A DNA stretch of 64,000 bases, taken from contig NZ_JAEACF010000001.1 in the NCBI RefSeq assembly GCF_016401385.1, positions 868,001 through 932,000 on the forward strand, read 5' to 3'. Position numbers and translations under genes: made by a program. This document shows positions 9,672 to 17,047 of this stretch, piece by piece. This DNA is from Fictibacillus halophilus. GTDB lineage: Bacteria > Bacillota > Bacilli > Bacillales > Fictibacillaceae. Each line of letters opens with the position of its first letter. Position 1 is the stretch's first letter. The notes under the pieces were generated by a model. It saw only the letters and a program-made list of their open reading frames with translations. It was not told where the DNA came from and did no database searches.

Positions 9672-9851
9672 TTATCTTCTTTTTACAGGACTCCAATTTT
9701 CTTGAAAAGACTTCGATTTATCCACAAAATGAAAAACCTTTTTACCGCCGAACAATTTTACAGCGATGAATTGGGAGATGCTTCCCATCAGAGCTGTAAT
9801 TCCAACCACACAAAGTGCCAGCAAAGTTAAATCGGTAAAGAATGAAATCAA
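9672..9851 (-). CDS. Small single-span membrane protein, unknown function
   Basis: 59 aa from a TTG start. It has one hydrophobic helix (about residues 4-34: TDLTLLALCVVGITALMG and SISQFIAVKLFGG), then a basic, polar tail ending in KRR. A strong AGGAGGAG (9860-9867) fixes the TTG at 9851. The GTG at 9872 would place that sequence inside the coding region, so it is rejected. It has its own terminator and is divergent from yjbC. I do not recognise a family. Confidence 0.6.
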   Translation of the reverse strand: MISFFTDLTLLALCVVGITALMGSISQFIAVKLFGGKKVFHFVDKSKSFQENWSPVKRR

Positions 9852-9980
9852 ATGAGGACTCCTCCTTTTCACAACGAGTTCAACACGAACTTCTTTCTTT
9901 ATTGTATCTCATGATAACAAAGGAAGAAAGAGGGGAAACTATATAATATCACCAAAATTTAAGGAGCTGATGGGGAAAAA

Positions 9981-10595
9981 ATGAATTGGTATGAGAAATT
10001 AAATCAATATTTTCCGATTGAAGAGATGAAATCTAAAGAACACATGGAGTTATTACTTGACGAAAAGAGTGACATCTATCACAAAGATGAGGGTAAATAC
10101 CACGTCCTGATGTATGTAGAACTATCTGATTTCGTATTCATTGATTATTTATTTGTTTCAAAAGATGCTAGGGGCCAAGGACTCGGTCATAAGCTTATCG
10201 AAAAGTTAAAAGCGAAAGGAAAACCGATCATCTTAGAAGTTGAGCCAGTCGATTATGAAGATACAGATACAGAAAAGAGATTACGGTTCTACACACGTGA
10301 AGGTTTTGAACATGCATCAAGTATCGGTTATAGAAGACGTTCACTTGCTACTAATGAGGTTAATGAGATGGAAATTCTTTATTGGTCTCCTACAAAAGAA
10401 TCTGAAGAAACTATTTATGAAAACATGAAAAAGACGTATAATGAAATACACACGTACAAGGATAATGAATTGTACGGAAAGTCCTATCAGCCCGCAAGTG
10501 AAGTATTAACTTTAGATACAGAGAATTCAGTACCTAAACCTGAGATCGTTGATGATAAGTCATCAGATGAATCAGGAAAACCTGCTTCCGAGTAA
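9981..10595 (+). CDS. yjbC: GNAT acetyltransferase YjbC
   Basis: 204 aa. GNAT fold with the acetyl-CoA loop KDARGQGLGHKLIEKLK (about residues 62-78) and the C-terminal strand motif RFYTREGF. The last 60 residues are acidic and disordered-looking. It matches B. subtilis YjbC in length and in position, directly before spx, where it is cotranscribed with spx in part and belongs to the stress-induced operon. The acceptor substrate is unknown. A small basic protein gene and a terminator separate it from spx here. Confidence 0.85.
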   Translation: MNWYEKLNQYFPIEEMKSKEHMELLLDEKSDIYHKDEGKYHVLMYVELSDFVFIDYLFVSKDARGQGLGHKLIEKLKAKGKPIILEVEPVDYEDTDTEKRLRFYTREGFEHASSIGYRRRSLATNEVNEMEILYWSPTKESEETIYENMKKTYNEIHTYKDNELYGKSYQPASEVLTLDTENSVPKPEIVDDKSSDESGKPASE

Positions 10596-10631
10596 TACTA
10601 TTTTCCTTTTTGAAGAGGAGGATGAGGCTTT

Positions 10632-10766
10632 ATGAAACAAAAGGACAAAAAGAAAAAAACGAAACGAGAACTCTGGAAAGAAATGCTTAAGAAAAATCTT
10701 AAGAAATTCAATCCAAGCATTTCTAGAAAAGGCCCTGCTTCACAAGTGAAGAAAACAATTGCATAG
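10632..10766 (+). CDS. Very small Lys-rich protein
   Basis: 44 aa. ATG 10632 has GAGGAGGATGAGG upstream and the frame ends at TAG 10764-10766, just before a terminator. About a third of residues are Lys or Arg (start MKQKDKKKKTKRELW, then KEMLKKNLKKFNPSISRKG). It has no membrane segment. It lies 36 bases after yjbC, so it is the likely last gene of that transcript. No family recognised; real translation rests on the ribosome site and position. Confidence 0.5.
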   Translation: MKQKDKKKKTKRELWKEMLKKNLKKFNPSISRKGPASQVKKTIA

Positions 10767-10770
10767 GATA

Positions 10771-10818
10771 GGGCTGTTAGAAGAGAGTTGAACTTTCTTC
10801 TGACGGCCCCTATTTTTT
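10771..10818 (+). terminator. Terminator after yjbC and the 44-aa gene
   Basis: Long stem GGGCTGTTAGAA / TTCTGACGGCCC (two wobbles), then TATTTTTTATTTT. It partly insulates spx from yjbC transcription. Confidence 0.8.
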
Positions 10819-10907
10819 ATTTTCCTAAAAAATGATGTTGCTCGTAAAGTAAATCGTCATTAATCAAATTATTTATTTGAAAAAAACATATTCTTTTTTA
10901 TGTTTTA

Positions 10908-10933
10908 TGAAACTTATTCTTGGGTAATACGTC
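10908..10933 (+). promoter_or_regulatory. ECF-sigma (SigM/SigW type) promoter upstream of spx
   Basis: TGAAAC at 10908-10913, exactly 16 bp, then CGTC at 10930-10933. This is the classic extracytoplasmic-function promoter of Bacillus. spx is a known SigM target in B. subtilis under cell-wall stress, so context agrees. The 10819-11125 gap otherwise holds only AT-rich DNA and a TATACT at 11057-11062 that may be the -10 of a proximal sigma-A promoter. Confidence 0.7.
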
Positions 10934-11125
10934 TATATATATGTGGAAACGGAAAAGTTGTGTAGAATATTTTGTAGATGTATTACATTTGTATGACAAA
11001 TTCGTAAAAATGTACAAAAGTCTGTATAACCTCTACCGAAAATGTAAAATGTGTAGTATACTATGAATGATTTAATAACTTTTTTAAAGTATCTAAATCA
11101 GAGAGAGGGGAAGGAGAGTTCCACT

Positions 11126-11524
11126 ATGGTCACACTATTTACTTCGCCGAGCTGTACATCATGCCGTAAAGCAAAAGCATGGTTAAAAGAGAATGAAATT
11201 CCTTATCAAGAAAGAAATATCTTTTCAGAACCTTTATCAATAGAAGAAGTTAAACAAATCTTGAGAATGACAGAGGACGGTACAGACGAGATTATTTCTA
11301 CTCGCTCTAAAACGTTCCAGGAACTTAACATCAATCTCGAATCCATGCCATTGCAAGACTTATACCAATTGATTGCAGACCATCCTGGATTATTACGCAG
11401 ACCTATTATCTTGGATGAAAAACGACTGCAAGTTGGTTATAACGAAGACGAAATTCGTCGTTTCTTACCAAGACGTGTACGTACATTTCAGCTTATGGAA
11501 GCACAGCGTCTTGTAAATGAATAA
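11126..11524 (+). CDS. spx: Transcriptional regulator Spx
   Basis: 132 aa ArsC-like protein that binds the alpha C-terminal domain of RNA polymerase and redirects transcription during disulfide and wall stress. The redox switch CxxC is Cys10-Thr-Ser-Cys13. Gly52, needed for the alpha-CTD contact, and Arg60 are present. ATG 11126 has GGAGAG upstream; an in-frame upstream ATG at 11063 would overlap promoter elements and is rejected. Its degradation adaptor spxH lies 6 kb downstream, as in B. subtilis. It is followed by a strong terminator. Confidence 0.97.
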   Translation: MVTLFTSPSCTSCRKAKAWLKENEIPYQERNIFSEPLSIEEVKQILRMTEDGTDEIISTRSKTFQELNINLESMPLQDLYQLIADHPGLLRRPIILDEKRLQVGYNEDEIRRFLPRRVRTFQLMEAQRLVNE

Positions 11525-11529
11525 AAGAA

Positions 11530-11562
11530 AAACTTCCGCTATCTGATAGTGGAAGTTTTTTT
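11530..11562 (+). terminator. spx terminator
   Basis: Stem AACTTCCGCTAT / ATAGTGGAAGTT followed by TTTTTTT. Confidence 0.9.
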
Positions 11563-11572
11563 ATTGTTTTGT

Positions 11573-11614
11573 TTCAAAAAAAGAAGTCCATGTGCTATAT
11601 GCATGGACTTCTTT
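11573..11614 (-). terminator. yjbE terminator
   Basis: Minus-strand stem AAGAAGTCCATG / CATGGACTTCTT with a 9-nt loop, then TTTTTTTG. Confidence 0.9.
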
Positions 11615-11620
11615 ATAAAA

Positions 11621-12289
11621 CTACCTTGCACGTTTCTTTTTAAACGTATTAGTAAGAATACCTGCAAGAATAACGCCTACAACTAAAAATACGTACAAGC
11701 CATATTTCAGAAACTCATTTCCTTCAAATACAGAATGAATCATCCGCTCTTCAACAATCATTCCTGCTGATGTGAAAGCAAGAACTCCTGCACCAATGTA
11801 AATTAAAACAGGGAATCTTTCCATAAAGTGCAATATTATTTTACTTCCCCATATAATAATAGGAACAGATACTAAAAGACCGATCACTACTAATACGATA
11901 TTTCCGTGTGCAGCACCAGCAACTGCTAGTACATTATCAAGCCCCATAGCAATATCAGCAAAAACGATGGTTTTTACAGCATCAGAAAGGTTCTTGCCCG
12001 CTTTGACATCAAGCTCTTCATCTTCTTCTAGGATTAGCTTATAAGCAATAATCAGAAGTAAAATTCCTCCTGCTAGATATAAGAAAGGAATATTTAATAA
12101 ATAAACAGCTACAATGGTTAGTACTACACGAACAACAATAGCAAGTCCAGTTCCTAAGAAAATGGCCTTATTTCTTTGAGCTTCTGGTAAGTTTCTACTG
12201 GCAAGGGCTATTACAATAGCGTTGTCTCCGCCGAGAAGGATATCGATTGCAATGATCTGCAATAATGATATCAGAAATTCTGTTTCCAA
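11621..12289 (-). CDS. yjbE: TerC family membrane protein YjbE
   Basis: 222 aa with about seven membrane helices. The TerC hallmarks are DILLGGDNAIVIALA near the N-terminus and ADIAMGLDNVLAVAGAA in the middle, which give paired acidic metal-site residues. TerC proteins are linked to manganese export and metalation of secreted enzymes. I chose TTG 12289, preceded by GGGGGG; the longer in-frame start at 12391 overlaps the -35 box of the gene's own promoter. It lies between spx and mecA on the opposite strand, as in B. subtilis. Confidence 0.85.
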   Translation of the reverse strand: METEFLISLLQIIAIDILLGGDNAIVIALASRNLPEAQRNKAIFLGTGLAIVVRVVLTIVAVYLLNIPFLYLAGGILLLIIAYKLILEEDEELDVKAGKNLSDAVKTIVFADIAMGLDNVLAVAGAAHGNIVLVVIGLLVSVPIIIWGSKIILHFMERFPVLIYIGAGVLAFTSAGMIVEERMIHSVFEGNEFLKYGLYVFLVVGVILAGILTNTFKKKRAR

Positions 12290-12361
12290 ACGTAAACCCC
12301 CCGTAAATAATGAAATTTCACTAGTGTTATGGTACAATATGTTAACCTTAAAGACCTTTGA

Positions 12362-12391
12362 ATTATAGTCCAGCTTGACCTGCTCCGTCAA
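12362..12391 (-). promoter_or_regulatory. Sigma-A promoter of yjbE
   Basis: Minus strand: TTGACG (12391-12386), 18 bp, TATAAT (12367-12362). The leader to the TTG start is about 65 nt, and I see no yybP-ykoY manganese riboswitch in it. Confidence 0.75.
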
Positions 12392-12426
12392 GTTGAGAGC
12401 TTGAGATTCAACGGGTGAACAGGTGC

Positions 12427-12456
12427 AAAAAAGGGCAGTTTATACAGGCCTTTTTT
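12427..12456. other. A-run/T-run flanked hairpin in the yjbE-mecA intergenic region
   Basis: AAAAAAGGGC and GGCCTTTTTT are near-perfect inverted arms, 10 nt apart, between the divergent yjbE promoter and mecA. It resembles a short terminator or attenuator but follows no gene. The 12290-12611 gap otherwise holds the yjbE promoter and a possible mecA promoter (TTGACG at 12523). Confidence 0.35.
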
Positions 12457-12611
12457 ATTTCCATATTTTCCGTTTTGTCATAGAATAAGGTACAAGAGGT
12501 TTAATTGTGATTGATGTAATTTTTGACGAAGAACGATTGGAAATAAGAATTGCTTTTTCTAGGGGTATTTATCCCTTCACGAACAAACCGGAGAGAAGGG
12601 AGAGAAGCAGA

Positions 12612-13280
12612 ATGGAAATTGAAAGAGTGAATGAGTTCACCATTAAATTTTTCATTACGTACAGAGATATTGAAGATCGCGGTTTCGATCGTGAAGAAAT
12701 ATGGTCTGATCGCGAAAGAGGAGAAGAACTCTTTTGGGAAATGATGGACGAAGCACATCAGCAAGAGCAGTTTCCATTAGAAGGTCCACTGTGGATTCAA
12801 GTTCAGGCTCTGGATAAAGGTCTTGAAATTATTGTAACTCGTGCTCAAATGTCCAAAGATGGTAAAAAAATTGAGCTTCCTATAGGCGACGATAAATTGG
12901 ATTTACCGGTTGATCAAAATATTGAGCAAATCTTAGATCAACAGTTTCAAGTAGAAGAAGATTTCGATGAATTAGAAGAAACAGAAGAAGACTATTTATC
13001 CTTCCTCATTTCTTTTGGTGACTTTGAAGATGTTATCTCTTTAAGTCATACCATTGATTCTTCGTCTTTTGAGAATTCACTGTTTCACTTCGAGGGTAAG
13101 TATTATTTGTATGTGACTTTTAATGTGGAAACTTCTGATCGCGAACAAGACGATCTATTGGCTCAGCTGTTGGAATACGGTAACGACTCTGATCTATCTG
13201 TTTACCGCATACAAGAGTATGGAAAAACAATTGTTTCAGAAGCAGCATTAGATCACGTGCAACAATATTTTAAATTATAA
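12612..13280 (+). CDS. mecA: Adaptor protein MecA
   Basis: 222 aa. MecA delivers substrates such as ComK to the ClpCP protease, and so controls competence. The N-terminus (MEIERVNEFTIKFF, DIEDRGFDREEIW) and PLWIQVQALDKGLEIIVT are near-identical to the family. An acidic linker (about residues 105-130) precedes the C-terminal ClpC-binding domain. ATG 12612 aligns with known MecA starts; the frame is open 105 bases further upstream, but without family similarity. It is next to coiA, another competence-linked gene. Confidence 0.95.
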   Translation: MEIERVNEFTIKFFITYRDIEDRGFDREEIWSDRERGEELFWEMMDEAHQQEQFPLEGPLWIQVQALDKGLEIIVTRAQMSKDGKKIELPIGDDKLDLPVDQNIEQILDQQFQVEEDFDELEETEEDYLSFLISFGDFEDVISLSHTIDSSSFENSLFHFEGKYYLYVTFNVETSDREQDDLLAQLLEYGNDSDLSVYRIQEYGKTIVSEAALDHVQQYFKL

Positions 13281-13286
13281 GAGATC

Positions 13287-13318
13287 ACCGATTTCAGCTA
13301 CTTTGAAATCGGTTTTTG
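13287..13318 (+). terminator. mecA terminator
   Basis: Stem ACCGATTTCA / TGAAATCGGT with a 7-nt loop, then TTTTTG. Confidence 0.9.
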
Positions 13319-13437
13319 TTTTTCTATAAGGTGTTTTTTATCAAAAATCAGAGCATTCCGATATACAAATAGAGAAGATGATTAAGTGATAATTCTGCGA
13401 CCTTCGTTCATTATGATGAATGTGGAGGTGAAAAGGA

Positions 13438-14610
13438 TTGTTAGTTGCTCTTTTTAATGATCAGTTTGTTGATATGGTTGGTGAAACGTCGAAGGAAGAA
13501 TGGTATCTGAAAAATAAGTCAGGGTTGTTACGTTGCCCGGTCTGTCATAATAAAGTGATACCGAAATGTGGAACAAAGAAGACTTGGCATTTTGCTCATC
13601 ACTCTTTTGAAGAGTGTGATGGTTATCATGAGGGAGAAACTCATTATCATCTTCTTGGAAAGAAAGGGTTGTATAAATGGCTTACATATATAAATGAAAA
13701 ATCGATACTTGAGTATTATTTACGAGATATTCAGCAGCGTCCTGATTTGTTTCTCCAAAAACAACAGCATGCTATTGAGTTTCAGTGTGCAACCGTCACA
13801 CCTGATGACCTTAGGAAAAGAATAACAGGATATCAGTCTCAAAACATTGATTCAGACTGGATCTTTGGTATGAAACGTATAAAGCAAAAAGGACCAGATC
13901 TATACTATATCCAAAGCTCTGATCTCTCCGCAGCAAAAAAGGATAGCGATGGCCACTTATATCTCAATTATTATTGTCCTCTTAAAGAGCAGTTTTTGCT
14001 GCTAAGAAACATCATTCCTCTATCACAAAAGAAAGTTGTTGCACATGGATATGCTTTCTCTACAAAGAAGTGTTGCGATGTCCAATGGTTATCAAGAACA
14101 TTTAAGAATTCAAAAACTCATAATGTAAATCATAAAGTCTTGTGGAAAAAGCAAAAAAACACGTGGAGAACGACAGCTTTTAAGAATACATCTCCGGCTG
14201 TTATGTATATGAAGAAAGTTTTGTATTTCAATCATCATTCTTTAACATTGTTTCCCTCCATTGCGGGTATCCCCACACCTGACTTTTATCACATCGAAAC
14301 ATCACCTTACTTATGGCAGACATACATACTGTTCCTTATAGAAAAGTTGCCGATATCATTATTCTCCGAGAATGTTATTGAAAAGGAATTTCAACGGTTG
14401 CTGCATAAACGAATTCTTCAGACAAGAGATTTTCCTTACATGAAAGAATCTTGGAGGGATGCAATCAAGAACTACCTTTCTTTCTTAGTTAACCATCAAC
14501 TGCTCGATAAAGTGTCAGAGAGAACATATAGAAAGCTTCAGCACGTTCATTATCCAAAAACGTTGGATGAGGCGTTAAGACTAGACGAAATTTTCAGTGA
14601 AAAGTCGTAA
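13438..14610 (+). CDS. coiA: Competence protein CoiA
   Basis: 390 aa from a TTG start with GGAGGTG 7 bases before it. CoiA is a competence-induced, nuclease-like protein that promotes recombination of incoming DNA in Streptococcus. The N-terminal zinc-finger-like motif CPVCHNKVIPKCG with WHFAHHS follows at residues 32-58. EFQCATV near residue 120 fits the restriction-endonuclease-like core (acidic-x-Gln pattern). No ComK boxes (AAAA-N5-TTTT pairs) were seen in the 155-bp upstream gap. The order mecA-coiA-pepF matches B. subtilis. Confidence 0.85.
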   Translation: MLVALFNDQFVDMVGETSKEEWYLKNKSGLLRCPVCHNKVIPKCGTKKTWHFAHHSFEECDGYHEGETHYHLLGKKGLYKWLTYINEKSILEYYLRDIQQRPDLFLQKQQHAIEFQCATVTPDDLRKRITGYQSQNIDSDWIFGMKRIKQKGPDLYYIQSSDLSAAKKDSDGHLYLNYYCPLKEQFLLLRNIIPLSQKKVVAHGYAFSTKKCCDVQWLSRTFKNSKTHNVNHKVLWKKQKNTWRTTAFKNTSPAVMYMKKVLYFNHHSLTLFPSIAGIPTPDFYHIETSPYLWQTYILFLIEKLPISLFSENVIEKEFQRLLHKRILQTRDFPYMKESWRDAIKNYLSFLVNHQLLDKVSERTYRKLQHVHYPKTLDEALRLDEIFSEKS

Positions 14611-14613
14611 TTT

Positions 14614-14644
14614 TTGACTTTGCATAAGCATTTTCTGGTAATAT
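14614..14644 (+). promoter_or_regulatory. Candidate pepF promoter
   Basis: TTGACT (14614-14619), 19 bp, TAATAT (14639-14644) with TGG just before the -10 (extended -10). The long spacer is compensated by the TGn element. Confidence 0.45.
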
Positions 14645-14645
14645 G

Positions 14646-14692
14646 TAGATATACATAAGGAGATAGTATTCCTACTATTCTCTTTAATCTAC
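14646..14692 (+). other. Nested hairpin in the pepF leader
   Basis: An inner stem ATAGTA / TACTAT (loop TTCC) with GAGA/TCTC extension sits inside an outer TAGAT / ATCTA pair. The outer 3' arm ends just before the ribosome binding site GGAGGTG. Confidence 0.4.
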
Positions 14693-14706
14693 CTGGAGGT
14701 GTATGT

Positions 14707-16524
14707 ATGTCTCAAACAAAAACAAAATCATTGCCAAAACGTAATGAAGTCCCTGTTTCAGATACGTGGGATTTAGAAGCAATATATGCGTCAGATGATG
14801 TATGGGAAAAAGAATTCGATGAAACTAAAAATTTGTTGCCTGAATTAAAATCTTTTCAAGGAAGACTTGGAGAGTCTGCGGAAACCCTTTATTCATATTT
14901 CCAAAAGCAAGATGAAGTAACTAAAAAGCTTGGTAAACTTTATACATACGCTCATATGAGATACGACCAAGATACAACGAACTCCTTTTATCAAGGGCTG
15001 AATGATCGTGCTTCGAACTTAGCAACTCAAGTAAGCAGTACGGTATCTTTTGCAGTGCCAGAAATTCTATCTTTATCTGAAGAGTCATTGGTTCAATTTT
15101 TACAGAGCCATGAACCTTTAAAGTTGTACAAACAAGCTTTAGATGAGATCAACCGCCAGCGTCCTCACGTACTTTCCAAAGAGGAAGAAGCGCTCTTAGC
15201 AGATGTTAGAGAAGTAGCTAATACTTCAAGCAATACATTTGGTATGCTGAATAATGCAGATCTCAAATTCCCTTCTATTAAAGATGAGAATGGGGAAGAA
15301 ATCGAAGTAACTCACGGACGATATATCCGCTTTTTAGAAAGCTCAGATCGTCGAGTAAGAGAAGATGCTTTTAAAGCTGTGTATGGCACATATGATTCTT
15401 ACAAAAATACATTTGCCAGCACACTTGCTGGAACAGTAAAACGTGATAATTTCTTTGCAAAAACAAGAAAGTTCAGTTCAGCTCGTGAAGCAGCACTTAA
15501 TAACAATAACATTCCTGAAGCTGTTTATGATAATTTAGTCAAAACAGTAAATGATAATCTTGGCTTATTGCATCGTTATGTACGATTACGTAAAAAGGCG
15601 CTAGGACTTGATGAACTTCATATGTATGATCTCTATACGCCACTTGTAAAAGATGCCAAGATGGAAGTGAGCTTTAAGGAAGCTCAGCAACTTGTCTTAG
15701 ACAGTTTGGATCCAATGGGTGAAGAGTATAAACAGATCGTAAAAGAAGGTTATGAGAAGCGCTGGATCGATGTACATGAGAATGCTGGTAAGCGAAGTGG
15801 TGCTTACTCATCTGGGGCTTATGGAACAATGCCGTATATCCTAATGAACTGGCAAGATAACGTAAACAATTTGTTCACACTCACTCATGAGATCGGTCAT
15901 TCTGTTCATAGTTACTATACACGTGAGAATCAGCCTTATCCTTATGCGGATTACTCAATCTTTGTTGCAGAGGTCGCGTCTACTTGTAATGAAGCTTTGT
16001 TGAATCATTACATGTTAGAGAAAACTTCTGATAAGAAAGAAAAATTGTACTTGTTAAATCACCATTTAGAAGGATTTAGAGGAACTGTTTTCCGTCAGAC
16101 GATGTTCGCAGAGTTTGAACAAGAAATTCATGTTCGTGCGGCGAACGGTGAGCCTCTAACTCCAGAACTGTTAACAAAGATTTATTACGATTTGAACGTT
16201 AAATATTTTGGTGAAGATCTTGTAATTGATAAGGAGATTGGTCTAGAGTGGGCTAGAATTCCTCACTTCTATTACAATTTCTATGTTTATCAATACGCAA
16301 CTGGATTTAGTGCGGCAGCTTCCTTGTCGAAACAGATCTTGGATGAAGGGAAACCAGCAGTAGATCGTTATCTAGATTTCTTAAAAGCAGGAAGTTCTGA
16401 TTATCCGATCGAAGTATTGAAAAAAGCTGGTGTTGATATGACTACACCAGAACCGATTGAGAATGCTCTAAAAGTTTTTGAATCTATTCTTGATGAGATG
16501 GAAGAACTGCTTTTTGAGAAATAA
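14707..16524 (+). CDS. pepF: Oligoendopeptidase F
   Basis: 605 aa cytoplasmic M3B zinc metallopeptidase that cleaves oligopeptides of about 7-17 residues. The catalytic HExxH is His394-Glu-Ile-Gly-His398 within LTHEIGHSVHSYY; the third ligand is expected in the FVAEVASTCNEALL segment about 25 residues on. The ATG has TGGAGGTG upstream. It could process peptides imported by Opp upstream. Length and order (coiA-pepF-yizD-spxH) match B. subtilis. Confidence 0.95.
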   Translation: MSQTKTKSLPKRNEVPVSDTWDLEAIYASDDVWEKEFDETKNLLPELKSFQGRLGESAETLYSYFQKQDEVTKKLGKLYTYAHMRYDQDTTNSFYQGLNDRASNLATQVSSTVSFAVPEILSLSEESLVQFLQSHEPLKLYKQALDEINRQRPHVLSKEEEALLADVREVANTSSNTFGMLNNADLKFPSIKDENGEEIEVTHGRYIRFLESSDRRVREDAFKAVYGTYDSYKNTFASTLAGTVKRDNFFAKTRKFSSAREAALNNNNIPEAVYDNLVKTVNDNLGLLHRYVRLRKKALGLDELHMYDLYTPLVKDAKMEVSFKEAQQLVLDSLDPMGEEYKQIVKEGYEKRWIDVHENAGKRSGAYSSGAYGTMPYILMNWQDNVNNLFTLTHEIGHSVHSYYTRENQPYPYADYSIFVAEVASTCNEALLNHYMLEKTSDKKEKLYLLNHHLEGFRGTVFRQTMFAEFEQEIHVRAANGEPLTPELLTKIYYDLNVKYFGEDLVIDKEIGLEWARIPHFYYNFYVYQYATGFSAAASLSKQILDEGKPAVDRYLDFLKAGSSDYPIEVLKKAGVDMTTPEPIENALKVFESILDEMEELLFEK

Positions 16525-16526
16525 AC

Positions 16527-16564
16527 ACAAAAAATCCTGTCCAGATTTCTGGCCAGGATTTTGT
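16527..16564. terminator. Bidirectional terminator of pepF and yizD
   Basis: Stem ACAAAAAATCCTGTCCAGA pairs with TCTGGCCAGGATTTTGT, with one mismatch region and a 2-4 nt apex. Confidence 0.85.
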
Positions 16565-16574
16565 TATGTTTGTT

Positions 16575-16751
16575 CTAGCCTATTCTTCTTAGTTTTGATC
16601 GGTAGTTATAGCAGAGTGTCGTGAGTAGTACGGCGATAAATAGTCCGGGTATTGCTAAAATTTTTGGTGCCATGTTTAGCAGAGAGAGCACAAAGAAATA
16701 AAAACTCCCTGCAAGTGAAAGTAAGCTTACCAAAATCATAATCAAATACAT
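16575..16751 (-). CDS. yizD: Small two-helix membrane protein (YizD position)
   Basis: 58 aa with two hydrophobic segments (about residues 2-25 and 29-47) and a basic tail (YRSKLRRIG). I chose ATG 16751 because AAAGGAGGGAG precedes it; the frame extends further to 16784 without a ribosome site. B. subtilis has the 57-aa yizD at this same place between pepF and spxH, so the symbol rests on synteny and size. Function unknown. Confidence 0.6.
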   Translation of the reverse strand: MYLIMILVSLLSLAGSFYFFVLSLLNMAPKILAIPGLFIAVLLTTLCYNYRSKLRRIG

Positions 16752-16865
16752 ACAAATCTCCCTCCTTTGTACATGTTTATTCATGTATGGAAAGGATATG
16801 CAAAGCGTGTCCGAATATTAAAGGTTCTTCTCTACAAAGGGGGCTCTTTGGGTGTTTTCATCTCT

Positions 16866-16975
16866 CTTTCTATGCAAGTTGATTAGAGCACAAGGTTGCG
16901 GACTCCTAAGGGCGCAAATCAGCAGGGTGCTCACCGTTCGCCCCATAGAAAGCGAGCAACCTGGAGAGGAAATCA
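16866..16975. repeat. Diverged copy A of a Bacillaceae interspersed palindromic repeat
   Basis: About 110 bp with terminal inverted repeats GTTGATT / AATCAAC and an inner pair AGGTTGC / GCAACCT. It contains GACTCCTAAGGG, GCTCACCG, CGCCCC and GAAAGCGAGCAACCTGGAG, which I recognise from a short intergenic repeat common in Bacillus and Geobacillus genomes. A second diverged copy lies at 37362-37480. The stretch 16752-17014 holds nothing else that I see. Confidence 0.6.
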
Positions 16976-17014
16976 ACGACTTCCATAAAGCATTCATGTA
17001 TTATAAAACATCCT

Positions 17015-17047
17015 AATTAAAAAACCGCTGAAAAAGATCAGCGGTTT
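17015..17047 (-). terminator. spxH terminator overlapping its stop codon
   Basis: Minus-strand stem AAACCGCTGA / TCAGCGGTTT, then TTTTTTAATT. The first arm includes the TGA stop of spxH. Confidence 0.85.

Noticed and set aside
12290..12355. Possible manganese (yybP-ykoY) riboswitch before the TerC gene yjbE
   Set aside because: The leader from the promoter to the start is only about 65 nt and lacks the conserved GGGGAGUA-type elements.
13320..13437. ComK box upstream of coiA
   Set aside because: The AT-rich tract has TTTT before AAAA in the wrong order; no AAAA-N5-TTTT pairs at the right spacing.
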